The position numbers and the translations under genes are program-made. This document shows positions 54,472 through 62,510 of a stretch of DNA of 64,000 nt, one piece after another. The notes under the pieces were generated by a model that was not told where the DNA came from, searched no databases, and worked only from the letters and a program-made list of their open reading frames with translations. This stretch comes from Paenibacillus typhae. GTDB taxonomy: Bacteria > Bacillota > Bacilli > Paenibacillales > Paenibacillaceae. The first letter of the stretch is position 1. Every line of letters begins with the position of its first letter. The stretch is taken from contig NZ_FNDX01000004.1 in the NCBI RefSeq assembly GCF_900099765.1, positions 195,242 through 259,241 of the forward strand, in the 5' to 3' direction.

Positions 54472-56121
54472 TTGATCAAGCTGCTGATTGCCGATGATGA
54501 GGCACTGGTCTGCATCGGCCTGCAATCCATGCTGAAATGGGAGCAGTATAACATAGAGATTGTCGGCATTGCCCACAACGGGGCCCAGGAGGAGGAAATG
54601 ATCGACACCCTCCGCCCGGATATTGTCATCAGCGATATCAAAATGCCGATCAAAACCGGTCTGCAGGTAGCAGATTCTGTCCGCAAAAAATACGGCCGCG
54701 TTCCCCTGTTCATCATCCTGACCAGCTACGAGGAGTTCGAATATGCGCGCAGCGCCATTGAAGTGCAGGCTGCCGATTATCTGGTAAAGCTGGAGCTGAC
54801 GCCGGAGACGCTGGCCGCCTCCATTCAGCGGGCGATTACCCTGCTCGGGGAATACCAGACAATCGAGAGCTACCCCAAACTGGTGCACCGCGGCAACCTG
54901 CAGGCCGAGCGCGATAAATTTTTCGTCCGGCTGTTCAACAATCTGTTCGAGAACAAGAACCAGTACCTGCTGCAGCAAGAGGACCTCGATCTCGACCTCA
55001 GCGAATCTGCTTATGTAGTATGCACCTGCCGGATTCTCGGGCCGGACACCGTCCCGCCGCGCGGGGATAAGCTGGTCGCGCTCTGCTCAAGCACGGTGCA
55101 GATGGCCAAGGATACGCTTACGTCCATCAGGCCCTGCCATGTAACGAGCCTCGACCTGCGCAACTTTGCCGTGACCCTCCCTGTCTGCGGAACCGATCCG
55201 CAGCTGTGGATGCCGGACACCCAGAAGCTGCTGGCCGACATGGCCTCCGTCCTTCACAACTATTTCAATGTGACGATTATCGGGGCGATCGGCTTTGCCG
55301 TGGAGGACCCTTATCTGCTGCGGGAGAGCTATCTTGCCGCCCGCAAGGCGCTGCCGGCTGCGGTGAAGGCCCATTCCTTCGTCTTCTTCTCCGAGGGCAA
55401 GCCGCCGGAGCAGGACTTTCCGTTGTTTGATTTCTCGGAGTCGCGCTCCGAGATCCGGCGGGCCTTTGAGGAGATGGATACCCAGGCGCTGTACGCCATC
55501 ATCTCCAGAATGATTGAAATCTTCGACGGCCGGTCAGACCTGCTTGTTCCCGCCACGGACGCAGCCTGCAATATTCTCTACATGGCTACCTCGCTGCTGG
55601 CCGACGGCGAGGAGATCGTGGAGCATATCTTTGAGCATGACCCGGAGGGCTACCGGGCGATCTATCAGATGCACACTATCGAAGAGATTGCCGGCTGGCT
55701 GGTCTGCTTCCGCGACGGCGTCTCGGAAATGCTGTCCACCCGCAGGCAGAGCTACAAGGAGCAGATCGTCAAGAATGTCCAGGAGTACATCAAACGCAAC
55801 CTCGGCTCCAAGCTCTCGCTTAACCAAGTGGCCGATGTCTTCAATTTCAGCCCTAACTACCTGAGCCACCTGTTCTCCAAAACGGCCAAGGTCAATTATG
55901 TGGAATACATCACCGAGACCAAAATATCGGCCGCCAAAGAGATGATGCTGCGCGGCGAAGGCCGGATCTATGAAATCTCTCAGAAGCTCGGCTATGAGAG
56001 CGCCTTCTACTTCAGCAAGGTATTCAAAAAGGTAACCGGCATGTCGCCGCGGGAGTATATTCAGCAGGCGGAGGCAGGTGCAGCGTCTGAGCGGGGTGTG
56101 CAGGAGAATGGGCGGGGCTGA
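54472..56121 (+). CDS. Response regulator with AraC-type output, YesN type
   Basis: About 549 residues: receiver domain (1-120; phosphorylated Asp in DIVISDIKMPIKTG), a middle region of about 280 residues and a C-terminal AraC double HTH (KLSLNQVADVFNFSPNYLSHLF and IYEISQKLGYESAFYFSKVFKK). The start is probably TTG at 54472 (IKLLIADDEALV), with AAGGAAGTGA about 6 nt upstream. It works with the preceding kinase, most likely controlling the divergent ABC importer and perhaps the giant enzyme. Confidence 0.92.
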   Translation: MIKLLIADDEALVCIGLQSMLKWEQYNIEIVGIAHNGAQEEEMIDTLRPDIVISDIKMPIKTGLQVADSVRKKYGRVPLFIILTSYEEFEYARSAIEVQAADYLVKLELTPETLAASIQRAITLLGEYQTIESYPKLVHRGNLQAERDKFFVRLFNNLFENKNQYLLQQEDLDLDLSESAYVVCTCRILGPDTVPPRGDKLVALCSSTVQMAKDTLTSIRPCHVTSLDLRNFAVTLPVCGTDPQLWMPDTQKLLADMASVLHNYFNVTIIGAIGFAVEDPYLLRESYLAARKALPAAVKAHSFVFFSEGKPPEQDFPLFDFSESRSEIRRAFEEMDTQALYAIISRMIEIFDGRSDLLVPATDAACNILYMATSLLADGEEIVEHIFEHDPEGYRAIYQMHTIEEIAGWLVCFRDGVSEMLSTRRQSYKEQIVKNVQEYIKRNLGSKLSLNQVADVFNFSPNYLSHLFSKTAKVNYVEYITETKISAAKEMMLRGEGRIYEISQKLGYESAFYFSKVFKKVTGMSPREYIQQAEAGAASERGVQENGRG

Positions 56122-56155
56122 GCGCCGGTTGATAAGCAGCAAACGTACCAGCCGC

Positions 56156-56194
56156 AAAAAACCTTCAGGGATGATGTGTCCCTGAAGGTTTTTT
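56156..56194 (+). terminator. Terminator of the two-component operon
   Basis: Perfect 15-bp stem AAAAAACCTTCAGGG / CCCTGAAGGTTTTTT with a 9-nt loop. Confidence 0.93.
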
Positions 56195-56270
56195 GACGTC
56201 TGACAGGCTGCATGAGCAGGGCTCGCTTTTCGCCAGCCTGTGCCATTATTCTATTCTGTTGTACCTGCTG

Positions 56271-56439
56271 CTACTCGATCTTTCCGCCCTCAACCACCAG
56301 CTCATCGGTATAGCCTTCACCGTATACCTCATTCAGCGTCGCCTTATAAGCCTCTTGGATGAACTGCTCCTTGCCCAGCGTCTCCAGCTCGGTGTTAAGC
56401 CAGTTCAGCAGCTCGGTATTGCCCTTGGCTACTGCTTAT
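56271..56439 (-). pseudogene. C-terminal remnant of an amino-acid ABC transporter binding protein (family 3)
   Basis: The minus strand reads AVAKGNTELLNWLNTELETL, then GKEQFIQEAYKATLNEVYG and LVVEGGKIE to a TAG stop at 56271-56273. This is the typical end of polar amino-acid binding proteins. An in-frame TAA directly precedes the fragment, and no N-terminal part exists. Upstream lies a CTAACGGAC-type intergenic element (56490-56556). About 55 codons remain of an expected 260-280. Confidence 0.75.
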
Positions 56440-56489
56440 GTCAGCATATTCAGCCCAGTATTCGCAGCCGGAGAGGCGATAAGGTTGCT

Positions 56490-56556
56490 GTGGTCCGTTA
56501 GCGTAGCCTGAAGAGTTACTTTCCGGTAAATAAGGGCTCTGCGGTCCGTTAAGACT
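56490..56556. repeat. Short CTAACGGAC-type intergenic element
   Basis: GGTCCGTTAGC followed by AAATAAGGGCTCTGCGGTCC and GTTA. The second part closely resembles AAATAACGGCTCTGGTGTCC at 22785-22804, so this is a partial copy of that element. Confidence 0.6.
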
Positions 56557-56607
56557 GCAAGATCCGGATGGATTCAAGAGCACGGACAACCCAACCAAAT
56601 CTGCGCA

Positions 56608-57546
56608 TTAATCCTGATCCGGCAGCAGCCGGAGCTCAAATGCCTCGTTACGGTCGCAGACAAGCACGCCGTCAATTACATCCAGCCGGGCAGCCTGAAC
56701 CGAGGAGCGGCGGCTCTGGTATCTACCTTCAGGGGTGTCTTCGCTCTCGCTGCCGTCTCTGCCGGGATGCGTGAAGTAGAAAATATAAGCCTCATCACCC
56801 TGCACGACCACATCTGCATGCAGCCCGATAGTACCATCATCCTCACGGCTTCCCGGCTGGTCCAGGATCAGACCGTTACGCTCCCATGTCTCCAGGTCAC
56901 CGGAACGGAAGACGCCCTGCCCGCGCCATTCGTCTACAATCATCCAGTAGTGGTCTTTGAACCGGAAGACGTTGGCCCCTTCATGCGGCCGTCCGGTGAT
57001 GACAGGTCCGGTAACCTCCCACTGGTACAGGTCCTTGCTGTCCGCTGCATAGGTATGCGACCCGTTCGCCTCATCCTTGTACCACATGCGGAACCCGCCG
57101 CCGGGCAGCTCATGGATGCAGGCATCGATTACCCGGTCCGAGCTCAGCTCAAGCCGGGAACGGAAGTTCCACTCCAGCAGGTTAGTGCTGGTATAGTGGA
57201 GCATGTCGCGCCGGTGGCCGGCCCAGCCGGACGGAATGCCCTGAATGTAGCTGACGTACATATGGTACAGCCCTTCATGCCAGATAATCTCGGGTGCCCA
57301 GAACGTATTGCGGCCCCATTCGATATCGAGCCCCTGCAGGGTGCCGCGGTATAGCCAGCTTGTCCCGCCGTCGCGCGAGGAAGCAACACCGAGGTCTGTA
57401 CCGTGTACCCAGGCCACACCTTCTCCCTCCGCCGTCACTCTGCGGTTCGTATAGATCATCCACCATTCCTGTGCTTCCCGGTTCCAGATGATGACCGGAT
57501 CAGCCGCCCCGTCGTATACCGGGTCCCTGAATAAAGGTGCCTTCAT
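56608..57546 (-). CDS. GH43-like five-bladed beta-propeller glycosidase
   Basis: 312 residues without signal peptide. It shows the GH43/GH117-type propeller pattern: DGAADPVIIWNREAQEWWMIY near the start (base Asp), WAPEIIWHEGLYHMYVSYI, DRVIDACIHELPGG (middle Asp) and GRPHEGANVFRFKDHYWMIVDEW (acid Glu). AGGAGAGGAT before ATG. It could act on arabinose-, xylose- or galactose-containing oligomers. Exact family and substrate are open. Single gene next to two gene remnants. Confidence 0.82.
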   Translation of the reverse strand: MKAPLFRDPVYDGAADPVIIWNREAQEWWMIYTNRRVTAEGEGVAWVHGTDLGVASSRDGGTSWLYRGTLQGLDIEWGRNTFWAPEIIWHEGLYHMYVSYIQGIPSGWAGHRRDMLHYTSTNLLEWNFRSRLELSSDRVIDACIHELPGGGFRMWYKDEANGSHTYAADSKDLYQWEVTGPVITGRPHEGANVFRFKDHYWMIVDEWRGQGVFRSGDLETWERNGLILDQPGSREDDGTIGLHADVVVQGDEAYIFYFTHPGRDGSESEDTPEGRYQSRRSSVQAARLDVIDGVLVCDRNEAFELRLLPDQD

Positions 57547-57816
57547 TGTGTTATCCTCTCCTGCAAATGTTATGCGCCGCTCGGGAGCTGCTTATAATAC
57601 TACACTATTCTTATCTGCCCGATAATCTCCCTGAATGATTACTTTGAATGGTGAGAGCAGCCGTTAAACCGCAGTTGCTGTCTCACTCCTCACCGTTCAC
57701 CATCATAGCCGGAGATCTGAGCCGGGCGCGTATTACTTCCGTTATCATATATAGCCGTCAGGTTGAATCCGGCAGAACGCATTTAAGAAGTTGCGCCAAA
57801 GAGATGTTAATGTATC

Positions 57817-58143
57817 CTAATTGGCGTCCAACGCTGCGAACTGCACTTTTTCCTCATCACTAAGATTTTCTGTTGTAATCTCTTCCATCCTGTTCCAGAC
57901 CTGAGTAACGCCAGATTCAATTTCAAGCCCTGCCAGGGTGAGCGAGACGAGGGTTACCCGACTATCTTCTTCCGAGCGGCTGCAGGTGACAAGCCCCGCG
58001 TCTTCCAGCCGGCGAACGGATTTCGCAATGGTAGAGTGGTCAAGGCGCAACGCTCTCGAAAGACTATTCTGTTACTGGCTGTCCCGTTGCCAGAGCTGCA
58101 TTAGTACGAGCTCCTGCCCGGGACATAACCCTGCTTCCTGTTA
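57817..58143 (-). pseudogene. MarR-family regulator, broken
   Basis: The intact 3' part (from 58050 down) reads LRLDHSTIAKSVRRLEDAGL, CSRSEEDSRVTLVSLT and so on to the stop, the winged helix of a MarR protein. Directly upstream in the same frame are QNSLSRA, then TAA (58072-58074), then QEAGLCPGQELVLMQLWQRD, the expected preceding helices, and another TAA at 58141-58143. So a nonsense codon splits the DNA-binding domain and the N-terminus is lost or shifted to another frame. It is divergent from ltrA. Confidence 0.8.
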
Positions 58144-58318
58144 AATTGTTATTTATGGAAAACAGGGAACCGGGCGTTTCTCTGGTGTGTACGGTCTCCT
58201 CTAACACACTGATATCTTGACTTGTTCTCAGCCAGTCTTGCGGTAATCCAGAGAAAGCCATTATGATAGGGAAAACAAACAGCAAGCCGGAAATCATCCG
58301 GACGGCTAAGGAGGCCTG

Positions 58319-59413
58319 ATGCACATGACCGAGAAGAAAGTAACCTGGCTGGAGCTGTTCTATGATCTGCTCTTTGTCGCCGCGGTGGCTAAAGCCAGCC
58401 ATGTGCTGCTGCACGTAGAGGACGAGACCCTGTCCCTGGAGACGCTGGGCAAATTTGTACTGATCTTTATCCCGATCTGGTGGGCCTGGGTGGGACAGAC
58501 CTTGTTTGTTAACCGCTTTGGGCAGGATAGTGTTCCACACCGGATTTTTCTGATTATCCAGTTATTTTTTGTCCTGATCATGACAGCCAGCCTGAACGTT
58601 GATTTCGATGCCACCTATCTTTCCTTTCTGATCGGCTACATCGGACTGCGGGCGATGACTGCCGTGCAGTATCATTATGCGCATGCCAAGGAAGAAGGGC
58701 ATTTGCGGGCTACTGCCCATTATTTCGGGACCCGCTTTTGGATCGGACTGGCCATCTCCGCCTGCTCCCTGTTCTTTGATTCCTGGGTGCGTTATGCCGT
58801 GCTGTATGCCGGAATTGCACTTGATATTATCCTTCCGCTGACCGGCAGAAAGATTCTCCTCAAGACCCCGACGAACACTCATCATCTGCTGGAGCGCTTC
58901 TCGCTCTTCGCGCTGATCCTGCTCGGCGAATCTGTGGTCAGCATTCTCGCCGTACTGAATTCCAGCTCCTGGACCCCGCAGTCGGTGACCTTTGCAGCAT
59001 TAACTTTTGTGCTCATTATCGCGATGTGGTGGCAGTATTACGACAATCTGGAGAAGAAGGTTAATAAGCATGTACAGACCGCAGGACAGACGATTATCTA
59101 TGGCCATCTGTTCATCTTTCTCTCGCTGTGTATGATTGCCGCCTCGATTCAGCTTCTGTTCCTGAATGAGCTGCATTACGGGCTGATGCTGAATTTGTTC
59201 TTCGGGTCTGTCGTACTCTATTTTGCCTCGACGACACTCGTCTTTCATGTCTACAGGCATAAGCAGCACCGGCTGGGTATTACGCATCTGTCCCTGCTGC
59301 TGGGGATTTTGATCGGCTTCTACATTGTTAATCTGGTGTTTCACGTTCCGAATGTGGTAATGATGGGCGAAATGGCGCTGTTCTTCGCCGTCTATGCCAA
59401 GATCACGACGTAA
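58319..59413 (+). CDS. Low temperature requirement protein A (LtrA) family
   Basis: 364-residue membrane protein with about ten hydrophobic segments. The family hallmark TWLELFYDLLFVAAVAK is at the N-terminus, followed by RFSLFALILLGESVVSI in the middle. Named after a Listeria cold-growth locus, it has no firm biochemical function. AAGGAGG lies 4 nt before the ATG at 58319 and 10 nt before a second in-frame ATG (58325), so either may be used. The adjacent MarR remnant may once have regulated it. Confidence 0.88.
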   Translation: MHMTEKKVTWLELFYDLLFVAAVAKASHVLLHVEDETLSLETLGKFVLIFIPIWWAWVGQTLFVNRFGQDSVPHRIFLIIQLFFVLIMTASLNVDFDATYLSFLIGYIGLRAMTAVQYHYAHAKEEGHLRATAHYFGTRFWIGLAISACSLFFDSWVRYAVLYAGIALDIILPLTGRKILLKTPTNTHHLLERFSLFALILLGESVVSILAVLNSSSWTPQSVTFAALTFVLIIAMWWQYYDNLEKKVNKHVQTAGQTIIYGHLFIFLSLCMIAASIQLLFLNELHYGLMLNLFFGSVVLYFASTTLVFHVYRHKQHRLGITHLSLLLGILIGFYIVNLVFHVPNVVMMGEMALFFAVYAKITT

Positions 59414-59427
59414 GTCCGTACAAGAAA

Positions 59428-59480
59428 AGGCTGTGCCCGTGAGATCTGAAAGAAGGATCTTGCGGGCGCAGCCTGTTTAT
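59428..59480 (+). terminator. Terminator after ltrA
   Basis: Long imperfect stem AGGCTGTGCCCGTGAGATC / GATCTTGCGGGCGCAGCCT with a short loop, then GTTTATT. Confidence 0.8.
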
Positions 59481-59554
59481 TGGCATTCTGCGGGAGGTTT
59501 GTACTTTTGCGTTCTCAAATTCTCAATTACATGCCGTGCTCATGTTATGTATTC

Positions 59555-59574
59555 ACTTAGAGACCACTCTAACT
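59555..59574. promoter_or_regulatory. Second MerR-type dyad beyond the merR gene end
   Basis: ACTTAGAGACCACTCTAACT contains TTAGAG/CTCTAA arms. It agrees at 15 of 20 positions with the reverse of the operator at 59997-60016. Confidence 0.5.
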
Positions 59575-59583
59575 AAATAGCTG

Positions 59584-59958
59584 CTAAATCTCTCGCAGCA
59601 GGTCCATATTATTGGTTTCGTATAAGGCGACCTTCAAATCGATAATGTTCAGATTTTTCTTCAATTCATCCATTTGCCGCAGCACTTCCTTACGGTGCTC
59701 GATCATCATGCTGCGCCGTGTGTCCTTGGTAGCATCGCCTTCCATAATCAATTCGATATATCTTTTGATATCTTTGATAGGCATTGCGGTGTTCTTCAGG
59801 CAGCAAATCACTTTGACGAGCAACAAGTCCCCATCAGAGAATATTCGTTTTCCCGCCGCGTTGCGTCCCACAAAGGGCAATAATCCCTCCTTATCATAAA
59901 AGCGGAGTGTATGTGCCGTCACGCCGCAAAGGGCCGCTACTTCATTAATGCTATACAT
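59584..59958 (-). CDS. MerR-family transcriptional regulator
   Basis: 124 residues: N-terminal winged helix (YSINEVAALCGVTAHTLRFYDKEGLL), second motif GKRIFSDGDLLLVKVICCLK and a C-terminal dimer helix. No metal-binding Cys cluster, so it is of the organic-stress or aldehyde type. The start at 59958 (ATG) has GGGAGGTGA 6 nt upstream. The in-frame GTG at 59967 lies inside that site. It is divergent from an SDR gene with a 19-bp-spaced promoter, the classic target of a MerR activator. Confidence 0.9.
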   Translation of the reverse strand: MYSINEVAALCGVTAHTLRFYDKEGLLPFVGRNAAGKRIFSDGDLLLVKVICCLKNTAMPIKDIKRYIELIMEGDATKDTRRSMMIEHRKEVLRQMDELKKNLNIIDLKVALYETNNMDLLREI

Positions 59959-59993
59959 GATCTTCACCTCCCTGATAGGGTTTTAAAGACTGC

Positions 59994-60024
59994 TTGACTT
60001 CGATAGTTCTCTAAGTATTAGCAT
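59994..60024 (+). promoter_or_regulatory. MerR-type promoter and operator of the SDR gene
   Basis: TTGACT - 19 nt - TAGCAT. The overlong spacer contains the dyad ACTTCGA-TAGTTC-TCTAAGT (59997-60016), as in MerR-activated promoters. Confidence 0.8.
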
Positions 60025-60094
60025 TAAGTATAGCGAACGGATGGACCACTTTCAATTCAAATGCCGGACGTTAAGACGAAGGAGTGAAGGAAGA

Positions 60095-61036
60095 ATGAAT
60101 AAATTCCCGAAATGGACAGCAGCAAATATCCCCTCTCTGCAGGGCCGCTCAGCTATAGTTACAGGTACCGGCGGACTCGGCTACGAAACGGCCCTGGAGC
60201 TGGCGAAACATGGAGCTGAAGTCATACTCGCCGGACGCAACGCCGCTAAGGGAGCGGAGTCAGTTAAAAAGATCCGTAGCATCGTTCCCTCAGCTATCAT
60301 ACGCTTTGTAGAACTGGATCTTGCCAATCTGGCCTCGGTGCAGGCGTTTGGTGAACAGATGAATAAAGAACGGCAACATCTTGATCTTCTGATCAATAAT
60401 GCAGGCGTAATGACACCGCCTACCCGCCAAGTCACGAAAGACGGCTTTGAGCTTCAGTTTGGCACGAATTATCTGGGACATTTCGCGTTGACGGCGCATC
60501 TGATGCCTTTGCTGCGCAAAGGAAATAAGCCGCGAGTCGTTAGCCTGGGCAGTATTGCCCACCGCAGCGGGTCTATTCATTTCGATGACCTGCAATTTGA
60601 ACGCCGTTATCATGCAATGGAGTCTTATGCCCAATCCAAGTTAGCAATGATTATGTTTGCACTGGAGCTGCAGCGGCGCAGCGAAAGATTCGGTTGGGGA
60701 GTGATGAGCATTCCGGTTCATCCTGGAGTATCCCGCACCGACTTGCTTCTAAACGGGGCTGGTCCTAAAAGCTCTGCTGGAAGAACCCGCAGACTGTTAG
60801 GACCGATCTTGTTCCAGCCGGCAGCGCAAGGTGCACTTCCGTCGCTGCTTGCTGCCACTTCACCGGACGCAAAGGCCGGAATCTATTACGGTCCAGCCAG
60901 ACTCGCGGAAACGAGAGGTCTGCCAAGGCCAGGCAAGCTGGCTCCGCAGGCATTGGACACTGCTGTAGCCTCCAGATTGTGGGACCTCTCCGAACAACTA
61001 ACCCAGGTAGTTTTTGAAACAATGGCGAAGGTATAA
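60095..61036 (+). CDS. Short-chain dehydrogenase/reductase
   Basis: About 313 residues. Classical or retinol dehydrogenase-like SDR: cofactor loop AIVTGTGGLGYETALEL (the usual second Gly-rich position is TGGLGY), LLINNAGVM, catalytic Ser in VVSLGSIAHRSG and Tyr-x-x-x-Lys in ESYAQSKLAM. The start at 60095 follows AAGGAGTGAAGGAAG. An upstream ATG at 60041 lies within the promoter region. Probably induced by the divergent MerR protein to reduce a reactive carbonyl (inference). Confidence 0.92.
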   Translation: MNKFPKWTAANIPSLQGRSAIVTGTGGLGYETALELAKHGAEVILAGRNAAKGAESVKKIRSIVPSAIIRFVELDLANLASVQAFGEQMNKERQHLDLLINNAGVMTPPTRQVTKDGFELQFGTNYLGHFALTAHLMPLLRKGNKPRVVSLGSIAHRSGSIHFDDLQFERRYHAMESYAQSKLAMIMFALELQRRSERFGWGVMSIPVHPGVSRTDLLLNGAGPKSSAGRTRRLLGPILFQPAAQGALPSLLAATSPDAKAGIYYGPARLAETRGLPRPGKLAPQALDTAVASRLWDLSEQLTQVVFETMAKV

Positions 61037-61086
61037 CGTTTTTTTACGGGGGATGGAATAGATGTGAATGGCACTAAACTAACGCA

Positions 61087-61132
61087 CAGCGGCAGCCTAA
61101 GACTTTATTTATTGAGTCTTGTTCTGCCGCTG
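61087..61132. terminator. Terminator-like nested hairpin after the SDR gene
   Basis: CAGCGGCAG / CTGCCGCTG (61087-61095 and 61124-61132) with an inner AAGACT / AGTCTT pair. No strong T run. Confidence 0.55.
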
Positions 61133-61137
61133 CTTCG

Positions 61138-61413
61138 TTAAACAGGAGCATCAATTATGACACTGGTCCCTTTGCCTGCTGCGCTTATGAACGCTATGTC
61201 CCTGGCTTCACTGCCAAAAAACAAACTCAGGCGCTTGTTGACGTTCCCCTGCGCTCCTCCCGTTTCCATAATGCCAGGCATAATCGCATTCTCCACCAGC
61301 GGCTGCAGGGTAATCTTGGGCAGCATACAACTAAGGAGGCTGTCATGGCTTATAAGCAGCTGCTTCGCCAGCGCATGGACCCGCTCCGGCTTCACCCGGT
61401 TCAGCGGAAGCAC
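61138..61413 (-). pseudogene. C-terminal remnant of a YesM-type histidine kinase with internal deletion
   Basis: The minus strand reads CMLPKITLQPLVENAIMPGI, then jumps to NVNKRLSLFFGSEA and ISAAGKGTSVIIDAPV. These are the N-box and the last strands of a YesM-like ATPase domain. The VEDNGIGM region between them, about 50 residues, is missing, and so is the rest of the kinase upstream, where the APH gene begins 28 nt away. It cannot bind ATP. Confidence 0.75.
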
Positions 61414-61440
61414 GAATCCAAGCTCCCCTAAATAATGAGC

Positions 61441-62355
61441 CTAATCCGACAGTGCCCGCATGATGTTGGATTTCGCTTCTGCCGCAATGTCTTCATTCCC
61501 GTCATCGACCGCTTGCATTAAGATCAGTATGGGGATGTATACCGCGATCAGCCGCGCCAGCAGCTTTGTTTCCTCGTCCGCTCCTCCGTACGTTTCGAAA
61601 AACACGCCGCGAGCGTAAGGTGGAAAAAAGCTATAAGCAACGCTCAAATCGCAAGCCGGATGGCCTACGCTCAGATCGCCCCAATCAATGATGCCGGAAA
61701 CGATTCCGTTCTCATTCACAAGCATATTTTTGAAATGAAGATCGCCATGCAGCAGTACATTCACCGGTTCGACACGGTCCTTTTGCAGCCTGCTTATATA
61801 CGCTTCGATCACACCGGACTCCTCCGGCGACAAGTGTTCAACCACCTTCGATAGAAAGCCCTCCAATTTCACTTTGCGCGATGCTATGTCCGTCAAGTTT
61901 CGATGATCTTGCTGAACTCCGCACTTCAGCGCCGCCTGCACCGGAAACTCATGCAATCTCCGCAAAAATTTCGCCAGCGCCTCTGCCGATAAAGCCCGGC
62001 GTTCTTCAGTCAAACCGATTGGGAAATCTCCTGGCATGTAGGCATAGCCAAGAAATGGTGCCGGGTATTCGTCACTTGCTTCGCCATAAAACAACGGTTT
62101 CGGATAGGGGATGGTTATATATGCCTCCAGCTTCGGCAGCAGTTTCCCTTCCATTCGAATCGAGCCAACTGCAATCGTTCTTCTTGGAAACCGGAACACG
62201 TACTCGTCACCGATGAGAAAAACCGTATTGTCCCAGCCCCAGCCCAATCGCTTCACTTGCTTCGATGACAGCTGAGGGAATTGTCTGCCGATCAGCGTTC
62301 GCGCCTGCTCTTCGTTAACCTCCCACTCCGCATCCCATACATTCGTTCCTCCCAT
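61441..62355 (-). CDS. Aminoglycoside phosphotransferase (APH)-family protein
   Basis: 304-residue kinase-fold protein: glycine-free N-lobe GWGWDNTVFLIGDEYVFRFPRR, catalytic loop VLLHGDLHFKNMLVNENG (Asp and Asn) and metal-binding GIIDWGDLSVGHPACDL. The family includes true antibiotic kinases but also many small-molecule kinases, so resistance is not implied. GAGGAGGC lies before ATG. It is between a kinase remnant and the ABC exporter. Substrate unknown. Confidence 0.88.
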   Translation of the reverse strand: MGGTNVWDAEWEVNEEQARTLIGRQFPQLSSKQVKRLGWGWDNTVFLIGDEYVFRFPRRTIAVGSIRMEGKLLPKLEAYITIPYPKPLFYGEASDEYPAPFLGYAYMPGDFPIGLTEERRALSAEALAKFLRRLHEFPVQAALKCGVQQDHRNLTDIASRKVKLEGFLSKVVEHLSPEESGVIEAYISRLQKDRVEPVNVLLHGDLHFKNMLVNENGIVSGIIDWGDLSVGHPACDLSVAYSFFPPYARGVFFETYGGADEETKLLARLIAVYIPILILMQAVDDGNEDIAAEAKSNIMRALSD

Positions 62356-62460
62356 GAATTGTCTGCCTCCTCGTTCCTTGCGTTATTTAGATGTTTACAT
62401 TCCCTGAAAGTTGCGTATAGCTGCCCGTTAGGGAGCTTAACAAAAATAAGTATAAGAGAA

Positions 62461-62495
62461 GAGCAGCCTTCCTCCCTGAAGAAGAATAGCTGCTC
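62461..62495 (-). terminator. Terminator of the ABC exporter gene
   Basis: GAGCAGC / GCTGCTC arms with a 21-nt loop; on the minus strand TTCTCTTATACTT follows. Confidence 0.6.
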
Positions 62496-62510
62496 TCAAT
62501 AGAGGCGTTT

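Noticed and set aside
58064..58540. 158-codon minus-strand frame overlapping the start of ltrA
   Set aside because: It is a shifted reading of the MarR remnant joined to antisense of ltrA.
61441..62355. Antibiotic resistance gene
   Set aside because: The APH fold is shared by many metabolic kinases and nothing here shows an aminoglycoside substrate.
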